From the NCBI RefSeq assembly GCF_014639435.1, contig NZ_BMFZ01000003.1:186001-250000 (forward strand): DNA of 64,000 nucleotides, read 5' to 3'. Shown in pieces: positions 56,483 to 64,000 of this stretch. The number at the start of each line of letters is the position of its first letter. The first letter of the stretch is position 1. The notes under the pieces are model-generated. The model was not told where the DNA came from. It was given only the letters and a program-made list of their open reading frames with translations, and ran no database searches. The position numbers and the translations under genes are program-made. The stretch is from Hafnia psychrotolerans (lineage in GTDB: Bacteria; Pseudomonadota; Gammaproteobacteria; Enterobacterales; Enterobacteriaceae).

Positions 56483-57997
56483 GTGTCAACAGCAAACAAA
56501 AACACATCAAAGGATGAAAGCATCAGCCTGAATGCTTTCAAACAACCCCGAGCGTTCTACCTGATCTTCTCCATAGAACTATGGGAACGATTTGGTTATT
56601 ACGGCCTGCAAGGGATCATGGCGGTTTACCTGGTCAAAATGCTTGGCCTGAGTGAAGCGGCTTCTATCACTCTGTTCTCGTCTTTCAGCGCATTGGTTTA
56701 TGGGTTCGTTGCCATAGGCGGCTGGTTGGGCGATAAAGTACTCGGCTCAAAACGCGTGATCGTGCTCGGTGCCATAGTTTTGGCTCTGGGTTACTCATTC
56801 GTTGCGTACTCCGGCCACGATATTTTCTGGGTCTACCTTGGTATGGCGACCATCGCCGTCGGTAGTGGTCTGTTCAAAGCAAACCCATCCTCATTGCTTT
56901 CAACCTGCTACGAAAAAGATGACCCGCGTCTTGATGGCGCATTCACTATGTATTACATGTCGGTGAATATCGGTTCGTTCTTCTCTATGCTGGCTACGCC
57001 TTGGTTGGCCGCCACGTATGGCTGGAGCGTCGCATTTTCCCTCAGCGTCGTCGGTATGCTGATCACTCTGCTTAACTTTATGTTCTGCCGCAAATGGGTT
57101 AAACGCCAGGGTTCTAAACCAGACTTCGAGCCATTGCAGGTCAATAAATTGCTGATGGTGCTGGTCGGCGTGATTGCGCTGGTGTGCATTTCCAGCTGGT
57201 TGCTGCACAACCAAACAATCGCCCGTTTGGTACTGGCCGTTGTCTCTACCGGTATTATTATTATTTTTGCTAAAGAAACTTTTGCGATGAAAGGCATTGC
57301 CCGTCGTAAAATGATTGTCGCTTTCCTGCTGATGCTGGAAGCGGTAGTGTTCTTCGTGCTCTATAGCCAAATGCCTACGTCATTGAACTTCTTCGCTATT
57401 CATAACGTTAACCACGATCTACTGGGTATTAACTTCCAGCCAGAACAATTCCAAGCGCTTAACCCATTCTGGATCATGGTTGCCAGCCCAATTCTGGCGG
57501 CAATTTACACCAAAGTAGGCGACCGCATGCCAATGCCACACAAGTTTGCTATCGGTATGGTGTTATGTTCCTGCGCATTCCTGGTGTTGCCGTGGGGCGC
57601 AAGTTTAGCCAATGAAAATGGCATCGTTTCCGTAAACTGGCTGGTATTGAGCTACGCCATGCAAAGCATCGGTGAGCTGATGATCTCGGGTCTGGGTCTG
57701 GCGATGGTGGCACAGTTGGTTCCACAACGCCTGATGGGCTTTATTATGGGGGCATGGTTCCTGACTACCGCTGCGGCAGCGATCATTGCCGGTTATGTTG
57801 CCAACCTGACCGCCGCGCCTACTGATATCCAGGACAGCCAAGCTTCTCTGGCGATTTACAGCCACGTATTCCTGCAGATTGGTATCGTCACCGGCATCAT
57901 CGCTATGCTGATGCTGCTGACCGCATCTAAACTACATCGAATGACGTTAGACCGTGAAGACGATGACAAGGCGCACGAACTGGCTGCTGCGAAGTAA
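56483..57997 (+). CDS. dtpA: Dipeptide/tripeptide proton symporter DtpA
   Basis: A 504-residue POT/PTR-family carrier (E. coli 500) with about 14 membrane segments. Signatures are [21 protein letters not shown] (the ExxER proton site in helix 1) and [20 protein letters not shown]. It imports di- and tripeptides with protons. The start is GTG, giving MSTANKN as in E. coli, after AGAGGAACTC. The gene order dtpA-gstA-pdxY of E. coli is kept, but four extra genes lie between dtpA and gstA here. Confidence 0.95.
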   Translation: MSTANKNTSKDESISLNAFKQPRAFYLIFSIELWERFGYYGLQGIMAVYLVKMLGLSEAASITLFSSFSALVYGFVAIGGWLGDKVLGSKRVIVLGAIVLALGYSFVAYSGHDIFWVYLGMATIAVGSGLFKANPSSLLSTCYEKDDPRLDGAFTMYYMSVNIGSFFSMLATPWLAATYGWSVAFSLSVVGMLITLLNFMFCRKWVKRQGSKPDFEPLQVNKLLMVLVGVIALVCISSWLLHNQTIARLVLAVVSTGIIIIFAKETFAMKGIARRKMIVAFLLMLEAVVFFVLYSQMPTSLNFFAIHNVNHDLLGINFQPEQFQALNPFWIMVASPILAAIYTKVGDRMPMPHKFAIGMVLCSCAFLVLPWGASLANENGIVSVNWLVLSYAMQSIGELMISGLGLAMVAQLVPQRLMGFIMGAWFLTTAAAAIIAGYVANLTAAPTDIQDSQASLAIYSHVFLQIGIVTGIIAMLMLLTASKLHRMTLDREDDDKAHELAAAK

Positions 57998-58021
57998 AGA
58001 CTAAACCGACTTTACGATGGT

Positions 58022-58052
58022 TGACGAACGCCTCCTATGGAGGCGTTCGTCA
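58022..58052. terminator. 14-bp perfect hairpin between dtpA and the AraC-type gene
   Basis: TGACGAACGCCTCC (58022-58035), loop TAT, GGAGGCGTTCGTCA (58039-58052). Very stable, with no T run on either side. It ends at the stop of the convergent regulator gene and probably works as a shared transcript 3' end. Confidence 0.7.
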
Positions 58053-59084
58053 TTATAATGAGCTGACCCAGTTCACATGGGTGGCATCACTTTTTCCCTC
58101 CAATTTCCCTGCATGACGGAAACGATCACGCATTTCTTTTGGTGTCATACCATGTACATCATTGAAATACCGACGTAAAACGCTGAGTTCCAGCCCGCAC
58201 TGCCGTGCTATCGCCGCCAGACTTTGGTCTGACATTGAGGATGAACGCAACAACCGTTTAGCCAGCAATAAGCGGCGACTGCGGACAAACTGAGCAATAC
58301 CGCCCAGCGGTTCAAATAACCGGTACAGGCCCGAGCGGGAAATCGCAAAGCTCTTGCACAAAACCTCAACACTGATCGGAGATGCAATATACTTTTCGAT
58401 ATGCAGGCAAATACGCTCCAGACGAGCGCTTTGCTCAAACGGATGCTCGATTTTTTTGCCTGCGACCAGATGAAGCGTTTGCAAAAATACCGCTGCGGCG
58501 CCTTCGCCAGTACTCAGCACTTCCTGTTCTGTCATCTGGTCAAATACTGCCACCATGGTGGCGAAATGGTTACGCAAAATAATATTTACCGGCGATGAAG
58601 CAGGAATATGCTTGCCGTGCAACGAGGCAATATCAACATTAAAGTGCAGGCTGTGCTTAGGCATGATGATGTACTGATAGGTACAGAGTCGAGGTTTTAG
58701 ATCCCCTGGATAGACACGTATCTGGATAGGCTGAGACATATCCTGTATCAGGATATCGCCCTGCGATATCTGGAACCGTCGCCCAAAACACTGCACATCC
58801 ATCCCGCCGATGATGACGATAAAAATAACAATATGGTCAGGCATGGAAAATAAATTGCCATACTGACGGTTGATATCATGTTCGCTAACGGTAAGTACGC
58901 CTCCCAGTACCCGACCAAAATTATAACCGGTCACTCCCCAGTCAAAACATTCACGATTGTTATCGGGTAGTTCCAACTTAAAGCCGGCGCTGGACATGCC
59001 ATCTTCCCACTCATAAAAACGAGTTTCGAAATCCTGGTAAATATTGGCTGAATCAACTATTTTTCGCGAAGACGAATCGGTCAT
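58053..59084 (-). CDS. AraC-family transcriptional regulator
   Basis: A 343-residue regulator. The C-terminal AraC domain (about 240-335) has two helix-turn-helix units: SVEVLCKSFAISRSGLYRLFEP and SLAAIARQCGLELSVLRRYF, followed by GMTPKEMRDRF. The N-terminal half is a cupin-like sensor of the AraC-binding-like type (QISQGDILIQDMSQPIQIRV). The ligand and targets are unknown. The ATG at 59084 (MTDSSSRKIVDS) is preferred; the frame runs 20 codons upstream without a good start. It belongs to the gene set inserted between dtpA and gstA. Confidence 0.85.
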   Translation of the reverse strand: MTDSSSRKIVDSANIYQDFETRFYEWEDGMSSAGFKLELPDNNRECFDWGVTGYNFGRVLGGVLTVSEHDINRQYGNLFSMPDHIVIFIVIIGGMDVQCFGRRFQISQGDILIQDMSQPIQIRVYPGDLKPRLCTYQYIIMPKHSLHFNVDIASLHGKHIPASSPVNIILRNHFATMVAVFDQMTEQEVLSTGEGAAAVFLQTLHLVAGKKIEHPFEQSARLERICLHIEKYIASPISVEVLCKSFAISRSGLYRLFEPLGGIAQFVRSRRLLLAKRLLRSSSMSDQSLAAIARQCGLELSVLRRYFNDVHGMTPKEMRDRFRHAGKLEGKSDATHVNWVSSL

Positions 59085-59324
59085 TTTCACACCATAAATT
59101 AGGGATATTCCTAAAAGATAATCTACCCTGACCAATGAAATCAACAGAATAAAAAAGTCAGCTTCAAGCGAATCAGAAACATTAAGCAGTCATTGAGCCG
59201 CAGACGTTGGGGCCACTTTAATGCAATAATCGTGTTGAATTGGGCAACCGTTATTTTTTTGCCAGATTTCACTTTTACTACGCTTTCCATAACACTAACA
59301 TTCGCATGTGGCAGGATATCAACG

Positions 59325-59597
59325 ATGGATAAAAAAAAAGTCCTGGATGAAGGACGGCAGTTAAAACGTTTGAATGCAGAAACTCGCCGCCAGTCGCATA
59401 TGTATAAGTGGTTTGCGTTTATCGCCGCGCTCGATTGCATTCTGGTTATTTTCTATGATCAGGATATGCGTAATATCCTCTTTTCGGCTGCGGTTTGTAT
59501 TGTCTGTACTTTTCTATGGATCAAAGGGCGCAACCGGGCGCGTAAATACCGTCGGGAGTGGAATGAAAAATACAACAATAAAGATAAAATGTTTTGA
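59325..59597 (+). CDS. Small membrane protein, unknown function
   Basis: A 90-residue protein. A basic, charged N-terminus (MDKKKVLDEGRQLKRLNAET) is followed by two hydrophobic segments (KWFAFIAALDCILVIFY and ILFSAAVCIVCTFLWI) and a very basic tail (RNRARKYRREWNEKYNNKDK). AGGA lies eight bases before the ATG at 59325. An in-frame extension upstream to 59193 looks non-coding. I recognise no family. It is divergent from the AraC-type gene. Confidence 0.7.
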   Translation: MDKKKVLDEGRQLKRLNAETRRQSHMYKWFAFIAALDCILVIFYDQDMRNILFSAAVCIVCTFLWIKGRNRARKYRREWNEKYNNKDKMF

Positions 59598-59862
59598 CCG
59601 TGTCGGCTTGTTTTTCTGATCAACAAAGCAATCAAAAGCCTTGTAGGACCAGCTGTTCGATATTCCCCCATATAAAATAACGATTACCTGACTTAGTGCA
59701 TGATAAGTGTTTGAATTTAAAAACTACCGCAATCTTCTCACCATAATGTGAGTGATAATAATAATATTCTTCATTTCTACCCTTTTGTCTTATATTCTGC
59801 GTTGGGTTCTCCGCTTTCCCATCGCCCTGATAGACTCATTTTCTGCTCAGGATTATTAGCTT

Positions 59863-61536
59863 ATGCTTACTGATATTGCGATATGCCAGGCAGTTCTCGA
59901 CGCGCTTACAGAGGCGACAGTCTTGAAAGATGATGAGCGCAAATTGGTTTTTCTTAATCCAAAAGCTTGTGAATTGTTTGGCCGCAGCCGGGAGGAGCTT
60001 ATTGGTCAAGACGTCTCGTTCTTCACCGAAGAGATTCAATCCGCCCGCCAGCGCGAACGCGATATAGAAGTGTTAACAACCGGAAAGAAAAACGTCAATG
60101 AAGAAAAGCTCATCGACGCTAATGGAAAATGCCGTAATGTACTGGTACGAAAAACGCGCCTGACGCTAAAGAATCGCCACTATATTCTGACGTCAATAAT
60201 GGATATTTCGTTGCTGCGAAGTTCAGAAGCGCAAATTCGTTACCTCGCCCGCCACGATGTGCTGACAGGTTTACCTAACCGTACCGCACTCAAGGAAGAA
60301 CTCAATCAGATCGCCGCACAACGTGTGTACCACCCCGAACCTTACGCCTTGTTCCTGCTCAACCTGAATGAATTCAACTATATCAATGACATCTATGGTT
60401 ATCAGGCCGGAGATGCAATTTTATGCGAGTTTGGCCAACGTTTACGCAATGAAACCGGCAATGCGGGCAGCGTGTCGCGCATTGGGGGTGACGAATTCGC
60501 CATTGTCTTGCGCAATAGTCCGACGCAAGAGCAGGCGAATAATCTGGCTCTGGAAATTATGGTGATGATGCGCCAACCCTTCCGCCTGACTCGCGCCAAT
60601 CCGATGGTCACGCTCTCTCTGGGAATTGTGATGTTCGGTGCTGAAAATATCACTGCCGGCGAGATCATGCGCCGCGGCAATACTGCGCTGATTGAGGCTA
60701 AACAGCGCGGTAAAAACATGTTCTCTTATTATTCAGAACTGCTTGATGCCAGCTGCGTCAGCAAACGCATCATGGTAAAAGCACTGGCTGAGTCTCTGTC
60801 GAAGAAAGGGGACTTGACCTGTGTTTATCAGCCGATACTTCGTAGCATTGACGAAAAAGTGGTCTGCGTGGAAGCCTTGGCGCGTTGGAACCACAGCGTG
60901 CTCGGCGCCGTCTCTCCGGTGCAATTTATTGCGCTGTCTGAAGAGACCGGGATGGTTATTCAGTTGGGGGAAATTATTTTTCGCCAGGCATGTCAGCAAA
61001 TTAACATTTTCAAAAACCTCAACCTGGCGATCAACGTCTCAGCAGTACAGTTGGGGGAAGCCAATTTTGCCGACAGGATCCTCACTTTACTCGATGAAGA
61101 AGGATTTCCCGCCACGAGGCTTGAACTGGAACTAACTGAAACATCGATCATGAACGCCAACTCGACCAGCCTGACTCATCTGGTTCGCCTGCGAGAAGCC
61201 GGTGTTAAAATTTCACTCGATGATTTCGGCACCGGCTATTCCAGCCTGAGTTTGCTGAAAGACATCGCGGTCGACAGCGTGAAAATCGATCGTTCATTTG
61301 TGCAATATGTCACAGAAGTGAATGATACTGCCTCCATTGTTTCCGCAGTCTCACAGTTGGGAAATAAAATGAAGCTGAACGTCATTGCCGAAGGTGTTGA
61401 AAATCAATTGCAAAAAGCTTTTTTGATATCAGCTGGTTGTACACATTTACAAGGATATCTCTTTTCACGTCCGGTGCCGGTAGAAACCTTGCACGCCCTG
61501 CTAAACAGTGAAACGAATATGCTACATGAACGCTGA
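59863..61536 (+). CDS. PAS-GGDEF-EAL cyclic-di-GMP protein
   Basis: A 557-residue cytoplasmic protein: PAS (about 8-120, VFLNPKACELFGRSREELIGQD), GGDEF (about 125-292) and EAL (about 300-545). The EAL domain looks active (EAL 337-339, NVSAVQL, LELTET, DDFGTGYSSLS, KIDRSFV, AEGVEN). The GGDEF motif itself is intact at 208-212, but the metal-binding Asp of the usual DxDxFKxxND is replaced: LNLNEFNYIND has Asn at 167 and 169. Cyclase activity is therefore doubtful and the domain may only bind GTP to regulate the phosphodiesterase. No RxxD inhibitory site is seen. A fairly typical AT-rich 265-bp region precedes it. Confidence 0.9.
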   Translation: MLTDIAICQAVLDALTEATVLKDDERKLVFLNPKACELFGRSREELIGQDVSFFTEEIQSARQRERDIEVLTTGKKNVNEEKLIDANGKCRNVLVRKTRLTLKNRHYILTSIMDISLLRSSEAQIRYLARHDVLTGLPNRTALKEELNQIAAQRVYHPEPYALFLLNLNEFNYINDIYGYQAGDAILCEFGQRLRNETGNAGSVSRIGGDEFAIVLRNSPTQEQANNLALEIMVMMRQPFRLTRANPMVTLSLGIVMFGAENITAGEIMRRGNTALIEAKQRGKNMFSYYSELLDASCVSKRIMVKALAESLSKKGDLTCVYQPILRSIDEKVVCVEALARWNHSVLGAVSPVQFIALSEETGMVIQLGEIIFRQACQQINIFKNLNLAINVSAVQLGEANFADRILTLLDEEGFPATRLELELTETSIMNANSTSLTHLVRLREAGVKISLDDFGTGYSSLSLLKDIAVDSVKIDRSFVQYVTEVNDTASIVSAVSQLGNKMKLNVIAEGVENQLQKAFLISAGCTHLQGYLFSRPVPVETLHALLNSETNMLHER

Positions 61537-61649
61537 TATAAGTCTGGTAAATAACTCAAATCCCACTATGAATTCTTTCAATTGGCATCATCCCCCACTT
61601 TGCTGACATGATCGCTGCCATTCATCATGCTGTTGAAGGAAGTTTTATC

Positions 61650-62516
61650 ATGTCATCGTTTTCAGGTATCTGGGTTCCACTGGTCACGCCTTTTCATCAG
61701 GGTGAAATTGATTTCCCCGCCTTACAGGCGCTCTCTACCCATTTGCTGAAACAGGGCATTGATGGTGTTGTGGTGTGTGGTACAACAGGTGAAGCGCCGA
61801 CGCTCAGTAAAGACGAGCAACTTCAGGTGCTCGACGCTGTGCTGGAAATTATACCAGGACATCAGGTTGTTATGGGGCTTTCCGGGACACATCTGCCAAC
61901 CGTTAGCGGCATGCTGGAAGCGATTTTGCAACGGCCAGTGGCAGGGATCCTGCTCCCCGCCCCTTACTACATCCGCCCTTCGCAAGCAGCGCTGGTCGCG
62001 TGGTTTACCGAACTGGCCGACCGCTCTTCGGTGCCAATCATTTTATACAATGTCCCTTACCGCACCGGTATCCATCTTGAGCTCGATACTCTGCGTCAAC
62101 TGGCCACCCACCCCAAGATTGTAGCGATTAAAGATTGCGGTGGCAGTCTCGAGCTCACCTTGTCATTGATTGCCGATGGTCAGTTGGATGTACTTTGCGG
62201 CGAAGATGCGCAGATATTCTCTACGCTGTGTCATGGTGGAACAGGTGCCATCGCTGCATCCGCGCATCTGTTCCCTGAGAAGTTTGTTAATTTAATTCAG
62301 CAGATTAAGATGAACGATCTCAGTGGTGCCCGCCAGACCTTTTTCTCCTTGCTGCCAATGATGCGACTCATGTTCACCGCCCCCAACCCTGCAGCAATTA
62401 AATATGCATTGTCATTGGATGGGCTGCTGCACAATGAACTGCGCGCGCCGTTACTTCCCGCGCCAGAAAATGTTGAACGCGCGGTGCGGAATCATCTGAA
62501 TCAATATTCACGCTGA
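61650..62516 (+). CDS. DapA-family aldolase/lyase (dihydrodipicolinate synthase paralogue)
   Basis: A 288-residue class I aldolase of the DapA family. It has GTTGEAPTLSKDE near residue 44, Tyr133 and Arg138 in YNVPYRTG, and the Schiff-base Lys161 in IVAIKDCGG. Residue numbers coincide with E. coli DapA (292). The length, complete active site and Arg138 favour dihydrodipicolinate synthase chemistry. The accessory location, away from bamC, suggests a second copy rather than the housekeeping gene, and related enzymes with other keto-acid substrates cannot be excluded. The ATG at 61650 follows GAAGGA; an upstream in-frame start at 61608 is rejected. Confidence 0.85.
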   Translation: MSSFSGIWVPLVTPFHQGEIDFPALQALSTHLLKQGIDGVVVCGTTGEAPTLSKDEQLQVLDAVLEIIPGHQVVMGLSGTHLPTVSGMLEAILQRPVAGILLPAPYYIRPSQAALVAWFTELADRSSVPIILYNVPYRTGIHLELDTLRQLATHPKIVAIKDCGGSLELTLSLIADGQLDVLCGEDAQIFSTLCHGGTGAIAASAHLFPEKFVNLIQQIKMNDLSGARQTFFSLLPMMRLMFTAPNPAAIKYALSLDGLLHNELRAPLLPAPENVERAVRNHLNQYSR

Positions 62517-62721
62517 ATATGTATCAAGAGTGGTCGGTTGACGGCCAATAAAGGTTGCCTGCCACTATTTGAGCGTTCGCACCCACAACACGATTTAGTC
62601 ACTGACATTTTTCACCGGCGGCACTAGGATAGGGAGGATATCTGTTCCTGTGCGGCCGTGCCGTGTAGACGTCGCAGCTGCTAAGGCCTGTGTGACAATG
62701 GTTTAAATTTACGGAGTTTGT

Positions 62722-63327
62722 ATGAAACTTTATTATAAAGCCGGTGCATGTTCCCTTTCACCGCATATTATTCTGCGTGAAGCCGGTCTGGATTTCACCA
62801 TCGTCAAAGTTGATCTGGCGACAAAGAAAACTGAAAGCGATGAAGACTTTCTTGCTGTGAATCCTAAAGGCCAAATTCCAACGCTGGAACTGAGCGACGG
62901 CAGCATACTGACCGAAGGCGTGGCAATTGTGCAATATCTGGCTGACCAGAAGCCGGATCGCCAGTTATTGCCAGAAGTGGGTACGCTGGCACGTTATCAT
63001 GCGTTAGAGTGGCTGAACTATATTGCGACCGAACTGCATAAAGGCTTTAGTCCGCTGTTCAATCCGAAAACACCGGAAGAGTATAAATCGCTGACCCGTG
63101 AAGCACTGGCGAAAAAATTCATCTATGTTAACGACACCCTGAAAGACCACCAGTACCTACTTGGCGCGCGTTTCAGCGTAGCCGATGCCTATCTGTTCAC
63201 CGTGATGGGCTGGGCAAAAGCGCTAAAATTTGATCTCTCTGCATTGAGTGATCTGAACCGCTATCTTGACCGCGTAGCAGCACGTCCTGCGGTTGATGCC
63301 GCTTTGGTTGCTGAAGGTCTGAAATAA
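62722..63327 (+). CDS. gstA: Glutathione S-transferase (beta class)
   Basis: A 201-residue GST, the same length as E. coli GstA. The beta-class N-terminus [16 protein letters not shown] contains the catalytic Cys10; the thioredoxin-like domain has the cis-Pro in KGQIPTLEL and the helical domain follows. It conjugates glutathione to electrophiles. It lies just before the convergent pdxY, as in E. coli. Confidence 0.95.
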   Translation: MKLYYKAGACSLSPHIILREAGLDFTIVKVDLATKKTESDEDFLAVNPKGQIPTLELSDGSILTEGVAIVQYLADQKPDRQLLPEVGTLARYHALEWLNYIATELHKGFSPLFNPKTPEEYKSLTREALAKKFIYVNDTLKDHQYLLGARFSVADAYLFTVMGWAKALKFDLSALSDLNRYLDRVAARPAVDAALVAEGLK

Positions 63328-63352
63328 GTTTCTGCCTGCCACACCGTAAAAA

Positions 63353-63384
63353 ACGCCCCGGCTGATCTCGCACGGGGCGTTTTT
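63353..63384. terminator. Bidirectional terminator between gstA and pdxY
   Basis: ACGCCCCG (63353-63360) pairs with CGGGGCGT (63373-63380), with a 12-base loop, A run upstream and T run downstream. It serves the convergent gstA and pdxY. Confidence 0.9.
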
Positions 63385-63409
63385 ATTTATTCGGTCATCA
63401 AGGCTGTTA

Positions 63410-64000
63410 TTAGAGCTTAGTGGCAGGGAAATGATGCTCCGGCGTCACCATTTTGTCCTGCGCGGCGACCACTTGCAGCTCATATTCACCCATTGCATGC
63501 GTCGCTAGCATCACTTCATAAACGGCCGCAGTGACATGTTCCAGGGCTTTATCCAGCGCTTCGCCTTTGAGTAAATTAACCAGCAGCAGACCGCTGGTTA
63601 AGTCACCTACGCCAACCGGCTGACGCACACCAAAATCCACCAACGGGCGGTCGATATGCCAGGCTTCATCGACGGTGACCAGCAACATCTCAAAGCGGTC
63701 ACTCTGGTAGCCGGCGCGGCTGAGGTGTTTCACCAGCACGATTCTTGGGCCTTTAGCAATCAGTTCACGCGCTGTCACCACGGCCTCTTCCACATTGAGA
63801 ACAACATGACCGCCGAGCAGTTCTAGCTCAAGCAGATTGGGCGCCATAATATCGCAGTGGGTCAAGGCTTGGTTGCAATGGAACTCCGCCACACCAGGCG
63901 CAACAATACAGCCCTTCTCCGGATGCCCCATTACCGGGTCGCAGAAATACCAGGCATTTGGGTTGGCCTCTTTTACCTGACGGACAATGTGCAGAATGCT
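63410..64000 (-). CDS. pdxY: Pyridoxal kinase 2, PdxY (5' part beyond window)
   Basis: The C-terminal 196 residues of a PfkB/ribokinase-fold pyridoxal kinase. Visible motifs are [21 protein letters not shown], the ATP-site VLVKHL and the catalytic anion-hole [15 protein letters not shown] with its Asp. The frame continues past 64000, so about 90 N-terminal residues are missing. It phosphorylates pyridoxal in the B6 salvage route. The order gstA-pdxY matches E. coli. Confidence 0.95.
   Translation of the reverse strand, partial: SILHIVRQVKEANPNAWYFCDPVMGHPEKGCIVAPGVAEFHCNQALTHCDIMAPNLLELELLGGHVVLNVEEAVVTARELIAKGPRIVLVKHLSRAGYQSDRFEMLLVTVDEAWHIDRPLVDFGVRQPVGVGDLTSGLLLVNLLKGEALDKALEHVTAAVYEVMLATHAMGEYELQVVAAQDKMVTPEHHFPATKL

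Noticed and set aside
59141-59440. 99-codon minus-strand ORF upstream of the AraC-type gene
   Set aside because: It is antisense to the small membrane-protein gene at 59325, which has a better ribosome site and clear membrane segments.

Overview
The window is chromosomal DNA of a gammaproteobacterium in the order Enterobacterales. Gene content and order (rnm-yciO / trp / ompW-yciC-yciB-yciA-tonB-yciI / clsA-yciU-opp / ychE-adhE-tdk-hns / rssB-rssA-ychJ-purU / ycjF-ycjX-psp / sap / dtpA-gstA-pdxY) follow the E. coli map closely. A free-standing trpG and unfused trpD point to the Yersinia/Serratia/Rahnella/Ewingella side of the order (Yersiniaceae-like) rather than E. coli or Salmonella. No rRNA, tRNA or CRISPR array was seen.

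Layout. 1-1344: yciO (cut by the window edge) and rnm on the minus strand. 1497-8224: trp promoter/operator, a 21-codon leader peptide with tandem Trp codons, attenuator, then trpE-trpG-trpD-trpCF-trpB-trpA. trpB carries three internal deletions, including the region of the PLP-binding lysine, and trpE contains a run of ten G. 8399-15757: a BON lipoprotein, ompW with a perfect FNR box, yciC, yciB, yciA, tonB with a Fur box, yciI, a zinc-ribbon mini-protein, yciY, clsA, yciU. 15783-21524: oppABCDF on the minus strand, preceded by about 1.15 kb of AT-rich non-coding DNA. 22677-30918: ychE, adhE, tdk, hns, then a UDP-glucuronate 4-epimerase and ugd where E. coli has galU. 31131-34694: rssB, rssA, ychJ, purU.

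34886-39250 is an accessory block. It holds a 78-bp perfect direct repeat flanking a hairpin-rich element, a C39-peptidase ABC exporter, a HlyD-type adaptor and, divergently, a 63-residue precursor with a Gly-Ala class II microcin leader. This looks like a complete secretion system for an apparently new microcin-like peptide. No convincing immunity gene is visible. It is the best candidate in the window for an undescribed system.

39269-46079: ycjF-ycjX-pspDCBA with a sigma-54 promoter, divergent pspF, and a COG0523 zinc GTPase with a Zur-type palindrome. 46297-54558: the sapABCDF ABC importer operon, split exactly at the sapB/sapC overlap by a 2.9-kb insertion with 14-bp direct repeats. The insertion carries an IS3-family remnant, long inverted repeats, an intact chemoreceptor gene and a truncated tyrosine-integrase fragment. 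54703-64000: a CMD/AhpD-like protein, dtpA, then an AraC regulator, a small membrane protein, a PAS-GGDEF-EAL protein with an altered GGDEF metal site and a dapA paralogue, before gstA and pdxY (cut by the window edge).

All identifications come from reading the sequence and from recalled family features. No database search was run.
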